Program-made: the position numbers and the translations under genes
In this document: piece by piece, positions 9,028-19,436 of the stretch
Position numbering within the stretch: position 1 is the first letter of the stretch
Layout of the letters: each line of letters starts with the position of its first letter
Assembly: GCA_002772545.1 (NCBI GenBank)
Contig: PFDR01000063.1
Coordinates: 5,171-45,517, forward strand
Source: Candidatus Peregrinibacteria bacterium CG10_big_fil_rev_8_21_14_0_10_49_10
GTDB taxonomy: Bacteria > Patescibacteriota > Gracilibacteria > Peribacterales > Peribacteraceae
Direction: 5' to 3'
DNA: 40,347 nt
Notes under the pieces: generated by a model
Databases searched by the model: none
The model's input: the letters and a program-made list of their open reading frames with translations, nothing else
Told to the model about the DNA's origin: nothing

Positions 9028-10479
9028 TTAGGTGCAGGTTACTTCCAGTAACGGGTAGCCACTCAGTTGGCGAAAGCATGGGTCCTGAAGGAACGTCTCT
9101 GCAGCATCTCCGTAAAAGTCAAAAAAGAGAGGCGTGATAAGAAAGTATACGGGCCCCCGCGCAATCCTTGTGATTTCTTTGAGCAAATGCACACGCTCTT
9201 CATGCGAACCATAAATAACCTCAACCCATTTATCATAGTCGAGCCATTTCATACCAAAGATCCCGGGACCCATAACACGGTAATCCGTAAGCCACCCGCG
9301 CAACCAGGTAGTAGACTTATTCTCCAGAGTCATCACAAGTGCATGTTCGGGGAGCTGAACGTGGGAAACACTTCGTACAATCTGAAAAGTCTCGGCATCA
9401 ATATCTACCGTACGCATAGCAAACACCTGGAGTGAAAGGTATGCCTGCAGAATGAAAAGCAGTACCAGAAAGGCATGCCATAGAATATGTGTATTTTTCT
9501 TCCACACATCCACAACACCATATGCGGCAAAAGGAAGCAGAAAGAAATCCAAAAGGAGGAAGAACCGTAAGTAGAAGTAGAGCCTAAAACACACAAACGC
9601 GGCAGACCACAAAACGGCAAGAGACCAGAGAGAAAGATGACGATCACGGAGCAGAATACGTACGAAACCGTACGCTCCACAGAACAGTACAACGGCATTC
9701 ATCCGGAGGTAGAACACAGGTGAGGGGAACGATCCCGAAGGGGCATCGTCTCCCCGCAGAGTAAGAATTTTTTTAAGATGCGGAACAATAGCCTCCTGCC
9801 AAACAGGCAGATACACAATTGCTGCAACCAAAACGAGAAGTAGCCCTATTCCCGTTGCTCTTTGCCAACGAGGATCCCGCCAGTGCTGAAGCATACGGAG
9901 AAACCACCATGTTCCAGTAACAAGGGCAAACAAGAGACCCGTCTGATTATGTGTTACCAGACAAAGAATTGCAGGGAGAAGCGCCCACCAGGATCTCCGT
10001 TGTAAAAAATGGAAAGCCAGAATCATAAAGAACAATGCAAGGTACGTCTTCCAGTACATGGCGCTAAAACCATCGTAGTAGGGAGCAGAAAGTGCACCCA
10101 TCAAAAGCACACAGGCTCCTACAGCACGACCCTCCCGTTTTGCCGTTACAACGGAAAGGGCACATAAGAGTACTATGGTCATTGCATTCCATATCCAACC
10201 GATGAGCCAATCGGCCGGCACGCCCAGACGCATCAGAATACTGGAGAAGAAGAAGAGCCCGAGAGGATGTGCGTACGCCCAACTATCCATTGGGGCCAGT
10301 ACGAATGGAGGGAACCCCAGAGCATGACGAACAAACAGGTATCGGTAGATGCCGGGGTCGTATCCGAGAGGCAGATCAAAGAGTACAAGGGGCGCAAGAA
10401 ACTTTGCAGCAACCAGGAGCAGAAAGAAGACCGTGAGGCAGGTCGTAGGCGCGAGCTTTCGCAGGAGAGCAGGCATCAT
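9028..10479 (-). CDS. Polytopic membrane protein, probable GT-C-type glycosyltransferase
   Basis: Multiple TM helices; FDLPLGYDPGIYRYLF near the N-terminus. ATG 10479 overlaps the upstream gene stop (ATGA), so this start is preferred over 10569. Confidence 0.75.
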   Translation of the reverse strand: MMPALLRKLAPTTCLTVFFLLLVAAKFLAPLVLFDLPLGYDPGIYRYLFVRHALGFPPFVLAPMDSWAYAHPLGLFFFSSILMRLGVPADWLIGWIWNAMTIVLLCALSVVTAKREGRAVGACVLLMGALSAPYYDGFSAMYWKTYLALFFMILAFHFLQRRSWWALLPAILCLVTHNQTGLLFALVTGTWWFLRMLQHWRDPRWQRATGIGLLLVLVAAIVYLPVWQEAIVPHLKKILTLRGDDAPSGSFPSPVFYLRMNAVVLFCGAYGFVRILLRDRHLSLWSLAVLWSAAFVCFRLYFYLRFFLLLDFFLLPFAAYGVVDVWKKNTHILWHAFLVLLFILQAYLSLQVFAMRTVDIDAETFQIVRSVSHVQLPEHALVMTLENKSTTWLRGWLTDYRVMGPGIFGMKWLDYDKWVEVIYGSHEERVHLLKEITRIARGPVYFLITPLFFDFYGDAAETFLQDPCFRQLSGYPLLEVTCT

Positions 10480-11579
10480 TGCGCAGAGTATACTTGCTTC
10501 AGGCATTCCTGTAACGCCCGAATGGAATGGTCGTAGGCAAAACGTGTGCAGACCTCCGCTCGAGCACACAAAGCAATATCTTTTCCCTTCTCTGTATCAG
10601 CCAGATACTCCTGTATTGCCTGTACCCAAGCACTTTGATTTCCCGGCTCTATCAAAACACCAGTACGGGCATCCGTCATCAGTGAACGGAGGCCATCTGT
10701 ATCACTCGCAAGCACAAGTGTTTCACTCGCCATTGCTTCCGTAGCTGTAAGACCAAATCCCTCGAGAAAAGACGGGCACAGAAGCATTCGTGCACTCTGC
10801 ACAAGGGCAATAAGTTCGTTTTGCGGAAGAGAAGGAATTCTTTGCACAGATAATTTCTTACGTAGAATCAGCCGATCAATTTTTGCTGCCTGTATTCCAT
10901 CACCCACCAGTATCAGCGTTGCCTGCGGAGCTTGTACCTGTACGCGTTCCCAGACGCGCAGAAGGAATAACACTCCCTTACGCTGCTCCAGACGGGCTAT
11001 ACAGACACACAGGTTTTTGTCTTTTACGGTTTTTGTGGGCACCCACGGTTGCAGAGGAATAAGCTGTGGAAGCAGCGTCACACGACGTTCATCCAAATGG
11101 TAAGTACGAAGCAACACCTGTCGCGTATCCTCTGCATAACAAAGAATATGATCCGCTTTGCGCAGCGTCAGACGCTCCAGGGAAACAAAGAGTCTTTTCC
11201 ACCACTGCCCCGGCACAAGGCGACACTGCTGAGCGTACGTGTGGTATACAACTGCAACAACTTTGCAGCCCTTAGGTTTTCGCAACAGGAAGATACCGCC
11301 GGGACCGCAGGGAAAAAGAAGCAGATGACGTGCAGTGCGGTTTATCCAACGCTGGAGAGAAAAAAGAAGAACAGCAGAAAAAGCGATGTGACCTCCAAAA
11401 CGTCTTGTCCAAGTTGCACTGTTATGGGTACCACCTGTGGAAGAGAGAACACTCACGGTAGTTGGAGAAGATGCCACAAGTGCCGCTTGCATTTGTTGGA
11501 ACGCACGGCCAAGACCTCCTTTTGGCGGACGATAATCCCAGGTGACCATGCCGATATTAGAGAGTGGAGAAGAGTTCAT
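10476..11579 (-). CDS. Glycosyltransferase family 4 (GT-B) protein
   Basis: LCVCIARLEQRKGVLFLLRVWERV and PSFLEGFGLTATEAMASETLVLASDTDGL; start MNSSPLSNIGMVTWDYRPPKGGLGRA preferred. Confidence 0.87.
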   Translation of the reverse strand: MNSSPLSNIGMVTWDYRPPKGGLGRAFQQMQAALVASSPTTVSVLSSTGGTHNSATWTRRFGGHIAFSAVLLFSLQRWINRTARHLLLFPCGPGGIFLLRKPKGCKVVAVVYHTYAQQCRLVPGQWWKRLFVSLERLTLRKADHILCYAEDTRQVLLRTYHLDERRVTLLPQLIPLQPWVPTKTVKDKNLCVCIARLEQRKGVLFLLRVWERVQVQAPQATLILVGDGIQAAKIDRLILRKKLSVQRIPSLPQNELIALVQSARMLLCPSFLEGFGLTATEAMASETLVLASDTDGLRSLMTDARTGVLIEPGNQSAWVQAIQEYLADTEKGKDIALCARAEVCTRFAYDHSIRALQECLKQVYSAQ

Positions 11580-12597
11580 GATGGTAACGTTGGATGAGCA
11601 TATCCCAGTCGTAGTGCTCATATGTTGTGCGAATAACGGATGCTCGCCCAAAAGGATGCCGAAGGAGTACATGCACAGCTCGCAGACAATCCTCAGGATC
11701 TTCCGGCCGGAAGAATAGCCCCGTCTGGCCTTCTAAAATGGCATCCTGCAGACCCTCGATCCGAGAGGCAATTACCGGCAATCCCCTACTCGTCGCCTCT
11801 ATACATACAATACCAAATCCTTCCATATCTCCTTGTATGGGAATATTCGGAACAACAAGCACATCTGAGGTAAGAAGCAGTTGATTTCTCTCAGCATCAG
11901 ATAGGTTTTCTTTCAGAAAAACAGCTGTATCTAGGCCTTTATTATGAACTAATTTTTTGATCAATCTTTCCATTTTTCCTGTGCCTACAACTGTGTATGT
12001 AAGGGCAGGATACTCCTCTAAAAGAGTGGGGAGTACAGCGGTAAGAAACCAGACTATGCCCTTGCGCGGAATCAGTCTACCTATACTTAGGAGATGCGGT
12101 CCATTTTTGACACTCGCACTTGGCTGCAGAGAAGATTTTTCTTCTGCCTTAATGCCACAAGGAATAACAACCAAATGTGTAGCTGGCACTCCCCTTTCCT
12201 GCAAAGCAACGGCAGTCGCATTGCTAATGCATGCAATGCGATCCAGCGCAGGAGCAGAGTGCCTAAGGAGCCACTGGTACCAGCTCTTTGGATACACCAC
12301 ATCCAATCCGAATGCAGTAGCTGTGATCCTGGCATTGGGCACTAGCCAACGAATAAGACGGGCAAGCGGGCTCAACCCCATATCACCTATATGTATGATT
12401 CCGCCCTTTCGTGCTACGAAAATACTTTGTAAAACAGCCAGAATGGGGAACAGAAGAAAACCACTCCGTGTTCGCGGACCAAGCAACTTGGCATCACTTC
12501 CATAGAGTAGCTGCAAAGAAACCCACAGATCCTGTGTGTATTGCTGCATCCCACCCCTACCGCGTCGTTTCCGTGTGAGAAAGAGTACCTGGCGCAT
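11557..12597 (-). CDS. Glycosyltransferase family 4 (GT-B) protein
   Basis: LLSIGRLIPRKGIVWFL and VPNIPIQGDMEGFGIVCIEATSRGLPVIASRIEGLQDAI; start MRQVLFLTRKRRGRGGMQQY. Confidence 0.88.
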   Translation of the reverse strand: MRQVLFLTRKRRGRGGMQQYTQDLWVSLQLLYGSDAKLLGPRTRSGFLLFPILAVLQSIFVARKGGIIHIGDMGLSPLARLIRWLVPNARITATAFGLDVVYPKSWYQWLLRHSAPALDRIACISNATAVALQERGVPATHLVVIPCGIKAEEKSSLQPSASVKNGPHLLSIGRLIPRKGIVWFLTAVLPTLLEEYPALTYTVVGTGKMERLIKKLVHNKGLDTAVFLKENLSDAERNQLLLTSDVLVVPNIPIQGDMEGFGIVCIEATSRGLPVIASRIEGLQDAILEGQTGLFFRPEDPEDCLRAVHVLLRHPFGRASVIRTTYEHYDWDMLIQRYHHELFSTL

Positions 12598-12631
12598 CCC
12601 AGGGATCATACGCGGAAACTGCCACCAATGA

Positions 12632-13429
12632 CTAGGAACTGCCCGTAAAAGCAGCCGTGACAACCATACGGTCCTTCGTTGTCCCTATGGGGAAGCAGGT
12701 CAAGATTTTCAGAAGCGTCTCAGTATCCTGCTGCAGAAGAATTTCCGTTGCAGAAGGAGATACCACTTCTGTACTCCGCACAGTGTAGGTAAATGTTTTG
12801 CCGCCCGCACGCAGAAAGATATCATCACCCGGTTTTAAATCAGGAAGATTCTTAAATAAATGCCCATACTCATTCTGTGCAGCAAAACCGTTCGGAGGGC
12901 TGCTGTGTCCCGCAAGGAAAAGCGTACCTCGTGCACCGGGCTCTACAGAATGGGGATACACGACAGCACCTTCCGCTAAACCTACCTGCATCTGCTTTTC
13001 CAAAAGTTCCCATGCCCGTAGCTTCCAGTACTTGAGAGAGGGGAGAAAAACAGGCGCCTGGATGCCTAAGGCCGGAATGGAAAGCGCATACTCCTCATGC
13101 ATTTCCCATTTTTCAAGATCTGTCTCCTCATTCGCTGTTCTCGAAAATGGAACGTTAAATGCAGGCTCTTCCGTGACTTCAGATAGGTCCTCAGATACTT
13201 CCTCTACCACAGAAGCAGCAAAGTGAACGGTGTTGTCTACTGTTTGTGCTATTTCCTGAACTACATAACCAGCTGAGGTAAGAAGTCCGTTCCATACCGA
13301 TGGGGCACGCTGAAATTCATAGCGCTCCAGGTCACGATGCGCCAATACGGCAGTCCAGAAGGCAAAGGAGAACAGCAGGAATCCAAGAGCAAATCCGCAA
13401 GCGAGACTTCGTTTTTGTGTCTGTTTCAT
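12632..13429 (-). CDS. Sortase family transpeptidase
   Basis: N-terminal TM anchor; LFLAGHSSPP (catalytic His) and LKILTCFPIGTTKDRMVVTA (catalytic Cys and Arg). Confidence 0.9.
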   Translation of the reverse strand: MKQTQKRSLACGFALGFLLFSFAFWTAVLAHRDLERYEFQRAPSVWNGLLTSAGYVVQEIAQTVDNTVHFAASVVEEVSEDLSEVTEEPAFNVPFSRTANEETDLEKWEMHEEYALSIPALGIQAPVFLPSLKYWKLRAWELLEKQMQVGLAEGAVVYPHSVEPGARGTLFLAGHSSPPNGFAAQNEYGHLFKNLPDLKPGDDIFLRAGGKTFTYTVRSTEVVSPSATEILLQQDTETLLKILTCFPIGTTKDRMVVTAAFTGSS

Positions 13430-13514
13430 TAGTTATATTATAACATATTTATGTATTAAATGCAACTATTCGGCTTCTACTGCATCTGTCTGACGGTTTC
13501 TGTAGAATGAACGC

Positions 13515-14546
13515 ATGAAGATTTTGGCATTTGAAACATCCTGCGATGAAACGGCCGCATCTGTGGTATTCAATGGAACACAGGTACAAAGTGACGTATT
13601 TGCCACATCCAGTGCATGCTTTACGAGCACAGGAGGCGTTGTGCCAGAAGAGGCTGCCCGTAAACAGCTTGAATGCATTGTGCCTGTATTACATCAGGCA
13701 CTTGAAAAGGCACAAACAGACCCAAGTTCTATAGACGCCATAGCAGTCACAAAAGGGCCCGGTCTTTCTGGGTCTCTCCTTGTCGGAACCACTGCAGCAC
13801 GCGCACTGGCATCACTCTGGCAAAAGCCGCTTGTTGGAGTGCATCATACTCTCGGACATCTTACCTCTCCCTGGTTGGAATGTGCGGAAACACCGAAGTT
13901 CCCTGTACTCTCGCTCTCTGTTTCCGGAGGTCACAGTGATCTGTGGTACAGAACAAGTCACACCCATGGAAAACTGCTGGGACGTACAAGGGATGATGCA
14001 GCCGGTGAAGCATTCGATAAGGGAGCATCACTATTAGGGCTGCCCTATCCGGGTGGGCCTGCCATACAGAAAGCCGCAGAACAAGGAAGATGCGATGCCT
14101 TTCTCTTTCCAAACCCTTTACATGAAAAGGACACGTTGGATTTCAGTTTTTCCGGTCTTAAAACATCGCTGAAGTACACCATTCGTGATCTGCCGGAAGG
14201 AGAATTGGCAACTGTACGTTCAGATCTTGCTGCATCCTACGAATCTGCCATTTGCAAACATCTGCTGCATCGTCTGCAAAAGGCTGCAACCATGTACCCG
14301 GACATAAAAGAAATCCATATTGTGGGTGGTGTCTCTGCAAATACAAGACTGCGAACAGTGGCAAGCGATACCTTCAGGACGTGTACGGTACGTTTCCCCT
14401 GTAAAATTTCCTACTGCACAGACAATGCCGCCATGATTGGTGCTGCAGCATTCTTTCTGCACAGAGAACTGGGAGATGCATCGTATTTGCCCTTTCAAAC
14501 AAAAGCCTCACTTGGACTGGAGGAATTGGTAGAAACCACTGTATGA
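13515..14546 (+). CDS. tsaD: tRNA N6-adenosine threonylcarbamoyltransferase
   Basis: MKILAFETSCDETAASVV, GVHHTLGHL, SVSGGHSDL, GGVSANTRLR. Confidence 0.95.
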   Translation: MKILAFETSCDETAASVVFNGTQVQSDVFATSSACFTSTGGVVPEEAARKQLECIVPVLHQALEKAQTDPSSIDAIAVTKGPGLSGSLLVGTTAARALASLWQKPLVGVHHTLGHLTSPWLECAETPKFPVLSLSVSGGHSDLWYRTSHTHGKLLGRTRDDAAGEAFDKGASLLGLPYPGGPAIQKAAEQGRCDAFLFPNPLHEKDTLDFSFSGLKTSLKYTIRDLPEGELATVRSDLAASYESAICKHLLHRLQKAATMYPDIKEIHIVGGVSANTRLRTVASDTFRTCTVRFPCKISYCTDNAAMIGAAAFFLHRELGDASYLPFQTKASLGLEELVETTV

Positions 14547-14587
14547 CAGCAATGAAAAAATCTTCTCCGTACAGAGGGATACTATCG

Positions 14588-14677
14588 TCACAGAGCACTG
14601 AATACCGGCAATAGTGCTGCAAAAACAATAGCGAGAACGCCAAGGAGTGCGATGATGCGTACGGTCTTCTTTTTCAT
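14588..14677 (-). CDS. 29-aa hydrophobic single-pass microprotein (not in ORF track)
   Basis: Minus ATG 14677, 1 nt after the PKD gene stop: MKKKTVRIIALLGVLAIVFAALLPVFSAL*. Basic N-terminus followed by a TM helix. Confidence 0.5.
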   Translation of the reverse strand: MKKKTVRIIALLGVLAIVFAALLPVFSAL

Positions 14678-14678
14678 A

Positions 14679-16655
14679 CTAGGGGTTGGCAGTAAGAACG
14701 AGTACTTCGCGGCTTACACTCCCTGCAGTATCCTGTAGCTCCAGTATGACACTGTACGCTCCGGGCCGTTCAAACACATGAATAGGATTCCGCTCATCGG
14801 TCTCGGTACCATCACCAAACTGCCACTTAATTTTCGTTGGATTCCCCGTAGAACAGGACATATCAAAGCTCACTCCCAGTGGGGCCTTACCGGAGGTACG
14901 GCTTGTGGTGTAGCAAGCATCCAGTACGGGAGAACGAATGACGATGGTCCGGTCTGCTTCAAACCTTTCTCCACTGGTCGTAAAAGCAGCCAGGGTCACT
15001 GTGTAGGTACCTGGCGTATTGAAAAGATACTCCACCTGCGCTCCCCCCTGGCGCGGTGCTGCATTTTGGGAATCGCCAAATGTCCACTCAAAACCCGTAA
15101 TCTCTTTGCCGGGAATCACCGTCTCAGACGCATCAAAACGCACCAGAAGCGGAGCTACTCCTCCATCCGGCTTCATACGTATGCGCACCACAGAACTGGG
15201 CTCTTTTACCTCAAGCGAAAGCGGTTTACGCATCACACTCCCCGAAGGGTCATTCCCGATGAGAGTAATAATGTAGTTGCCGGGACGACGATAAATAGCA
15301 CGGAGTGTATTTTCAGTGGATTCCACTACCGTTGCCTTGGGTGCTTCCCAAAAAAACTCGATGAGCGGCTGGCTTGTGCGCGGAGTCAAATCCACAGTTA
15401 CAGGAACTTCGGCAGAAAGCTTATCTGACTTAACTTCCGGAAAACCATCAAACTGTAAATCCGGAAGACGCAACACTTCCACCACTTTGACTGTTTCGGA
15501 GAGCTTAGCGATTTTGCCGTCGAGTGAGCGCACATCAGCTGTAACCCTGTAGACACCCTTCGAACGGAACGTATGCCCCACCCGGTCACCAATAGCATCT
15601 TTTCCGTCATCAAAATTCCACAGAACATCGTTGTGCGGCACATCCGTAACAATGGAAAAAATAACGCCAAACGGAGGAGGGCTTATGAGATACTCCGGCT
15701 CTGTGACTATCGCTACCGGGAAGGGAAGAGGCTCCGGTTCATAAATGGTCACCTCCCGTTCCATACGTGTCTGACTCTGGTTGCTGAAGAGAATTTCTGC
15801 AATAACCTTTTCCTGTCCAGTACGCAGGTACGTATGTACAGCAGATACTTCTGTGGAGGTTTCATCAACCTGGCCGTCACCGTCAAAATCCCAACGTACT
15901 TCTTTAATAGGATTGGCATCTGTTTGCAAGTGACTAACGCTAAAACGAACAGGTTGATCCACAACCGGCTTGGCAGGCGAGGTGGAGAAAACAGCTGTAG
16001 GAATAGAGAGCGGATACACCACACGACGCTTGGATTTATCGGAAAGCGTCAGAATGGCACTAACCTGAAAAAGACCTTTCTTCTCGTACAGAGCAGACAC
16101 CATGGGGTCCAGTGTTTCCTCGTTGATTTGCCCGTCACCATCAAAATCCCACTCATACTTTGCAATATTTAAACTACGCAACGCTAACATATCTTTTGCT
16201 TTCTCCAAACTGAGTGTCACGGTAACAGGTGCTATCATCTCATCCTTGGTACGGGGTTTGACAACTTCTATGAAAATTTTCGGCTCTTTTGAAATGGTCA
16301 GAGGCACCATAGCGCTCAGTACAAGACCAGGGAGCAGTATACCGGCAATCTTCGCTGCACTGAGAATACGGGATTTGGATGAAACGCCCTGTGCACCGAG
16401 TACACGTTTGACCAGCAATCCACCGAGCAAAAAAAGCATGACCCCAAAAATTGCAGCACTGACAGAACCGACAGAAATGAGTTCCTGGTACTTTCCCTGC
16501 GGATTTGGCAGCACAGAAAGAAGAAAAACACACCAGAGGACATAAGCAACATAGGGGGTGAGCAGGACCATCATCAGAACCAGCTTCATACTGCTGGCAC
16601 TGGACTTTGGTTGTCCTTCAGGAGCTATGCCGTCTACGGAGTCTGGTGGGGTCAT
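14679..16655 (-). CDS. Membrane-anchored protein with about six tandem PKD-type domains
   Basis: Two N-terminal TM segments, then repeats of E(W/V)xWDFDGDGQ...xHTY; IKWQFGDGTETDERNPIHVFERPGAYSVILELQD. Confidence 0.9.
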   Translation of the reverse strand: MTPPDSVDGIAPEGQPKSSASSMKLVLMMVLLTPYVAYVLWCVFLLSVLPNPQGKYQELISVGSVSAAIFGVMLFLLGGLLVKRVLGAQGVSSKSRILSAAKIAGILLPGLVLSAMVPLTISKEPKIFIEVVKPRTKDEMIAPVTVTLSLEKAKDMLALRSLNIAKYEWDFDGDGQINEETLDPMVSALYEKKGLFQVSAILTLSDKSKRRVVYPLSIPTAVFSTSPAKPVVDQPVRFSVSHLQTDANPIKEVRWDFDGDGQVDETSTEVSAVHTYLRTGQEKVIAEILFSNQSQTRMEREVTIYEPEPLPFPVAIVTEPEYLISPPPFGVIFSIVTDVPHNDVLWNFDDGKDAIGDRVGHTFRSKGVYRVTADVRSLDGKIAKLSETVKVVEVLRLPDLQFDGFPEVKSDKLSAEVPVTVDLTPRTSQPLIEFFWEAPKATVVESTENTLRAIYRRPGNYIITLIGNDPSGSVMRKPLSLEVKEPSSVVRIRMKPDGGVAPLLVRFDASETVIPGKEITGFEWTFGDSQNAAPRQGGAQVEYLFNTPGTYTVTLAAFTTSGERFEADRTIVIRSPVLDACYTTSRTSGKAPLGVSFDMSCSTGNPTKIKWQFGDGTETDERNPIHVFERPGAYSVILELQDTAGSVSREVLVLTANP

Positions 16656-16680
16656 AGGGGGTTTAGTACAGGATACTCTC

Positions 16681-17637
16681 CTACTGTTCGGGAACTATAG
16701 TATCCGACATATCCTCGGAAACCGGTAACATACTATCGCTCTCCTCGGCAGCACGAGGTGCATTCAGGAATAAAAAGGGTGTAAATTCCTTTGCATCTGT
16801 AGGGAGCTCAATCGGCTCCACCCTATCATGATCAAAGAAATCCACAGAGAAACTCGCCGTGACATCATGCACCCTTGCCAGGGAAGCAGCAGAAAGATGC
16901 CACAACAGACGTTGCACAACATAGGTCTCCGCATCTATCCATATTTCTCCTTCTCCCTTCAAATCTCCAAGAGATGTACTCACTGCGTCTTCATCAAGCA
17001 CTTCCCCTTTCTGCTCTGCACCTGCCTTCAGGTAGGCGAAGAGCTTCTCTCGGTCAAGAAGAATGTCATAGCGATACACCTGCCTGTCGTGGATGGTCGT
17101 GAGTCCACGATCCCGCACTACGCGCACAACCTGTGCCTGCGCATTCAGCAAACGCGGATCAGGAGTCATGGAAAGCGACGTAGACTGCTCCTTCTTGGAG
17201 GGTATGCGCCACCATGTACCAGTAAACTGATGTGCACGCTCAGCACTAAACAGCGGACTTGGTCCTTCCGAGACAAAAGAATTCAATCGTAAAAACACAT
17301 CCTGCAGAGCACCGACAATGAGTTCTACATCTGCAGAAAGAATCTCGTCCCCCTGTTCGTGACCTGTGCGTATGCCAAGAATGGCATGAAAACTCAGTTG
17401 CTCTCCTGCATTCAGCAGAACACCATTGAGTGTGATCTTCCCTGTGGTTCTTGAAGCATCCACATTCTGGTACACAACATCTCCACTCAGTTCATATCGT
17501 GCAGACTGCAAAGCGATACTTGCATCTGCAGCCTTGCGTAAGACTTCCTCAGGCGGAGGAGAGGAAACCTGGTGCTTGGCAGAAGAACAGCCAGCAAAAG
17601 CGAGAAGAACCGTACAGGTGAGAACAAGACGCCTCAT
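16681..17637 (-). CDS. Lipoprotein, possibly LppX/LolA-like fold
   Basis: Lipobox LLAFAGCSS; 318 aa with SARYELSGDVVY..GKITLNGVLL pattern. Confidence 0.78.
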   Translation of the reverse strand: MRRLVLTCTVLLAFAGCSSAKHQVSSPPPEEVLRKAADASIALQSARYELSGDVVYQNVDASRTTGKITLNGVLLNAGEQLSFHAILGIRTGHEQGDEILSADVELIVGALQDVFLRLNSFVSEGPSPLFSAERAHQFTGTWWRIPSKKEQSTSLSMTPDPRLLNAQAQVVRVVRDRGLTTIHDRQVYRYDILLDREKLFAYLKAGAEQKGEVLDEDAVSTSLGDLKGEGEIWIDAETYVVQRLLWHLSAASLARVHDVTASFSVDFFDHDRVEPIELPTDAKEFTPFLFLNAPRAAEESDSMLPVSEDMSDTIVPEQ

Positions 17638-17714
17638 CAGGTAAACAAGGAAAAGTGGTTACAGTCTGCCACTTCTCGGGCCGAATGGAAAATGGGAAAT
17701 GTGCAGCAGGGAGA

Positions 17715-18653
17715 TTAGCGCAGGCTGGCCTTTTCTGATTCCACGTCGCTTGGCTCTTCTATGAGCAAATTGATGGTGTGACTGCGACTTGCCCGTACAT
17801 CAGCCTTGAGCTCCAGGAGTCTGGTCTGGTTTTTTTGGAGCAGTAAAGGAGGATCCAAAATGAAACGTATGCTGTCACCGCTCAGTTTTTGTTCTACTCT
17901 ACTTACCTGTCTGTTTCTACCAGCCTGTAAAAACAGGTTTTGCAGATCAGCATTCCGTGCGGATCCTCTATTGGTAAAAGTTATGCTGTGAATGAGATGG
18001 TCTTCCTTGCCATCTGCCTGCAACTGCAGGCGCTGCAGCGTTCTCTGTGTTCCGTAACGTACGGGCGTACGTACGGTCAGATAGGAGACAGCAATGTTCC
18101 CCCGCACAGGACCAACAGCTCTGGTAGGTACTGAAGAAGAACTTTTGCGTACCAGAGCGACATGGACTGTGCCGGCATCTATGTCTTCCGCACGTTCTAC
18201 GGTCATGGAATGCTCACCTGCTATGGCAGCATCCGGAGAAAAATCTGCAGAAACGTCAATGAATGTTGTGCCACACGGGGGCACAACAACACCCCGGAAC
18301 CGGAGAGTCGTGTACCCTTCACGTGAGAGGTGAGTCCCCTGCGTAAGACGCTGATTTCCCTCCAGGGCATACACAGAGAGGATATCCTCACTTGAGCCAA
18401 GACCTTTGCGACGCACACGTACTGAGCGAATTTCTGCATCACCGGAGCAGGAGGCGGTAAAACGCAGTGAAAGCATGGGAACGCGTTGCGCTCCGGGCTG
18501 AAGTGAACGAATGGGAGACTGCTCAAGTACAACGGTAAGCTGACCACGCGTTAGAGATTCTTCCGCCGTAGGAAGAACTGTGGAAGGCAGCAGGAATTGA
18601 TAGAAGAAGTAGGAAAGCAGCGTAGGAGTAAGCATGAAACAAGTATACAGCAT
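17715..18653 (-). CDS. Secreted protein of unknown function (start may be internal, 18635)
   Basis: 312 aa; hydrophobic N-terminus; beta-rich extracellular-like composition. Confidence 0.7.
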   Translation of the reverse strand: MLYTCFMLTPTLLSYFFYQFLLPSTVLPTAEESLTRGQLTVVLEQSPIRSLQPGAQRVPMLSLRFTASCSGDAEIRSVRVRRKGLGSSEDILSVYALEGNQRLTQGTHLSREGYTTLRFRGVVVPPCGTTFIDVSADFSPDAAIAGEHSMTVERAEDIDAGTVHVALVRKSSSSVPTRAVGPVRGNIAVSYLTVRTPVRYGTQRTLQRLQLQADGKEDHLIHSITFTNRGSARNADLQNLFLQAGRNRQVSRVEQKLSGDSIRFILDPPLLLQKNQTRLLELKADVRASRSHTINLLIEEPSDVESEKASLR

Positions 18654-18677
18654 GCATTGGCATAATGGACCTGAGCC

Positions 18678-19436
18678 GTGTTTACTGTGTCTATAGCTTC
18701 AGCAATTCCCCCATCGGCCAGTATCATCATCCCCGCACGAAACGAACAGGGGCACATCGAGAGGATATTTGGAGAGATGCCACACTTCTGTCCGGATATG
18801 GAATTGATTTTTGTAGAAGGAAACTCAACCGATGCCACCTGGAAAGAACTCCGGAAATGCGCCAGGAGACACGAGAAATCATGGCCAAAACTCAAACTAC
18901 TGCAACAGGAAGGCAAGGGGAAAGCCGATGCTGTCTGGAAGGGCATTGCCGCATCCAGTGGCCAGGTTATTTTCATTCTGGATGCTGACCTTACGGTGCC
19001 CCCTGAGTCCTTGGAGGAACTCTACAAACCCTTCTGTGACGGATCAGCAACCTTTACATACGGCTCACGGTACCTGCATCCTATGGAAAAAGGAGCCATG
19101 CGATTCTGGAATAATGCAGCTAACAGAGCATTTGCAGTCATCTGGCGTCCATTTTTTGCAGAGAAGATGACCGATGCACTCTGCGGTACCAAAGTGTTCT
19201 TACGAAAAGACTACAATGCAGTGCGTGCACTCTATCCGCACATTTTTGCCGCCGATTACTACGGAGATTTTGCCCTGTTGTTTATTGCTCCCGTCATGCG
19301 GTGCACTGCAAAAGAAATCGCCGTACACTACAGGGCAAGAAAGTACGGCACATCCAATATTCCCCGCTGGCAGGGTGGTATGAGGCTGCTACGCGTGTAT
19401 GTCTTATGTCTGTGGGCTTTGGTTCGAATGCGGTAG
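18678..19436 (+). CDS. Glycosyltransferase family 2
   Basis: ASIIIPARNEQGHIERIF, LIFVEGNSTDATW, VIFILDADLTVPPESLEEL. Confidence 0.9.
   Translation: MFTVSIASAIPPSASIIIPARNEQGHIERIFGEMPHFCPDMELIFVEGNSTDATWKELRKCARRHEKSWPKLKLLQQEGKGKADAVWKGIAASSGQVIFILDADLTVPPESLEELYKPFCDGSATFTYGSRYLHPMEKGAMRFWNNAANRAFAVIWRPFFAEKMTDALCGTKVFLRKDYNAVRALYPHIFAADYYGDFALLFIAPVMRCTAKEIAVHYRARKYGTSNIPRWQGGMRLLRVYVLCLWALVRMR

Noticed and set aside
15573-16172. 199-aa plus ORF opposite the PKD gene
   Set aside because: Shadow of PKD repeats on the minus strand.
18015-18072. Near-palindromes GCCTGCAACTGCAGGC and ACGTACGGGCGTACGT in a coding region
   Set aside because: Short, within coding sequence, and plausible by chance; no supporting context.
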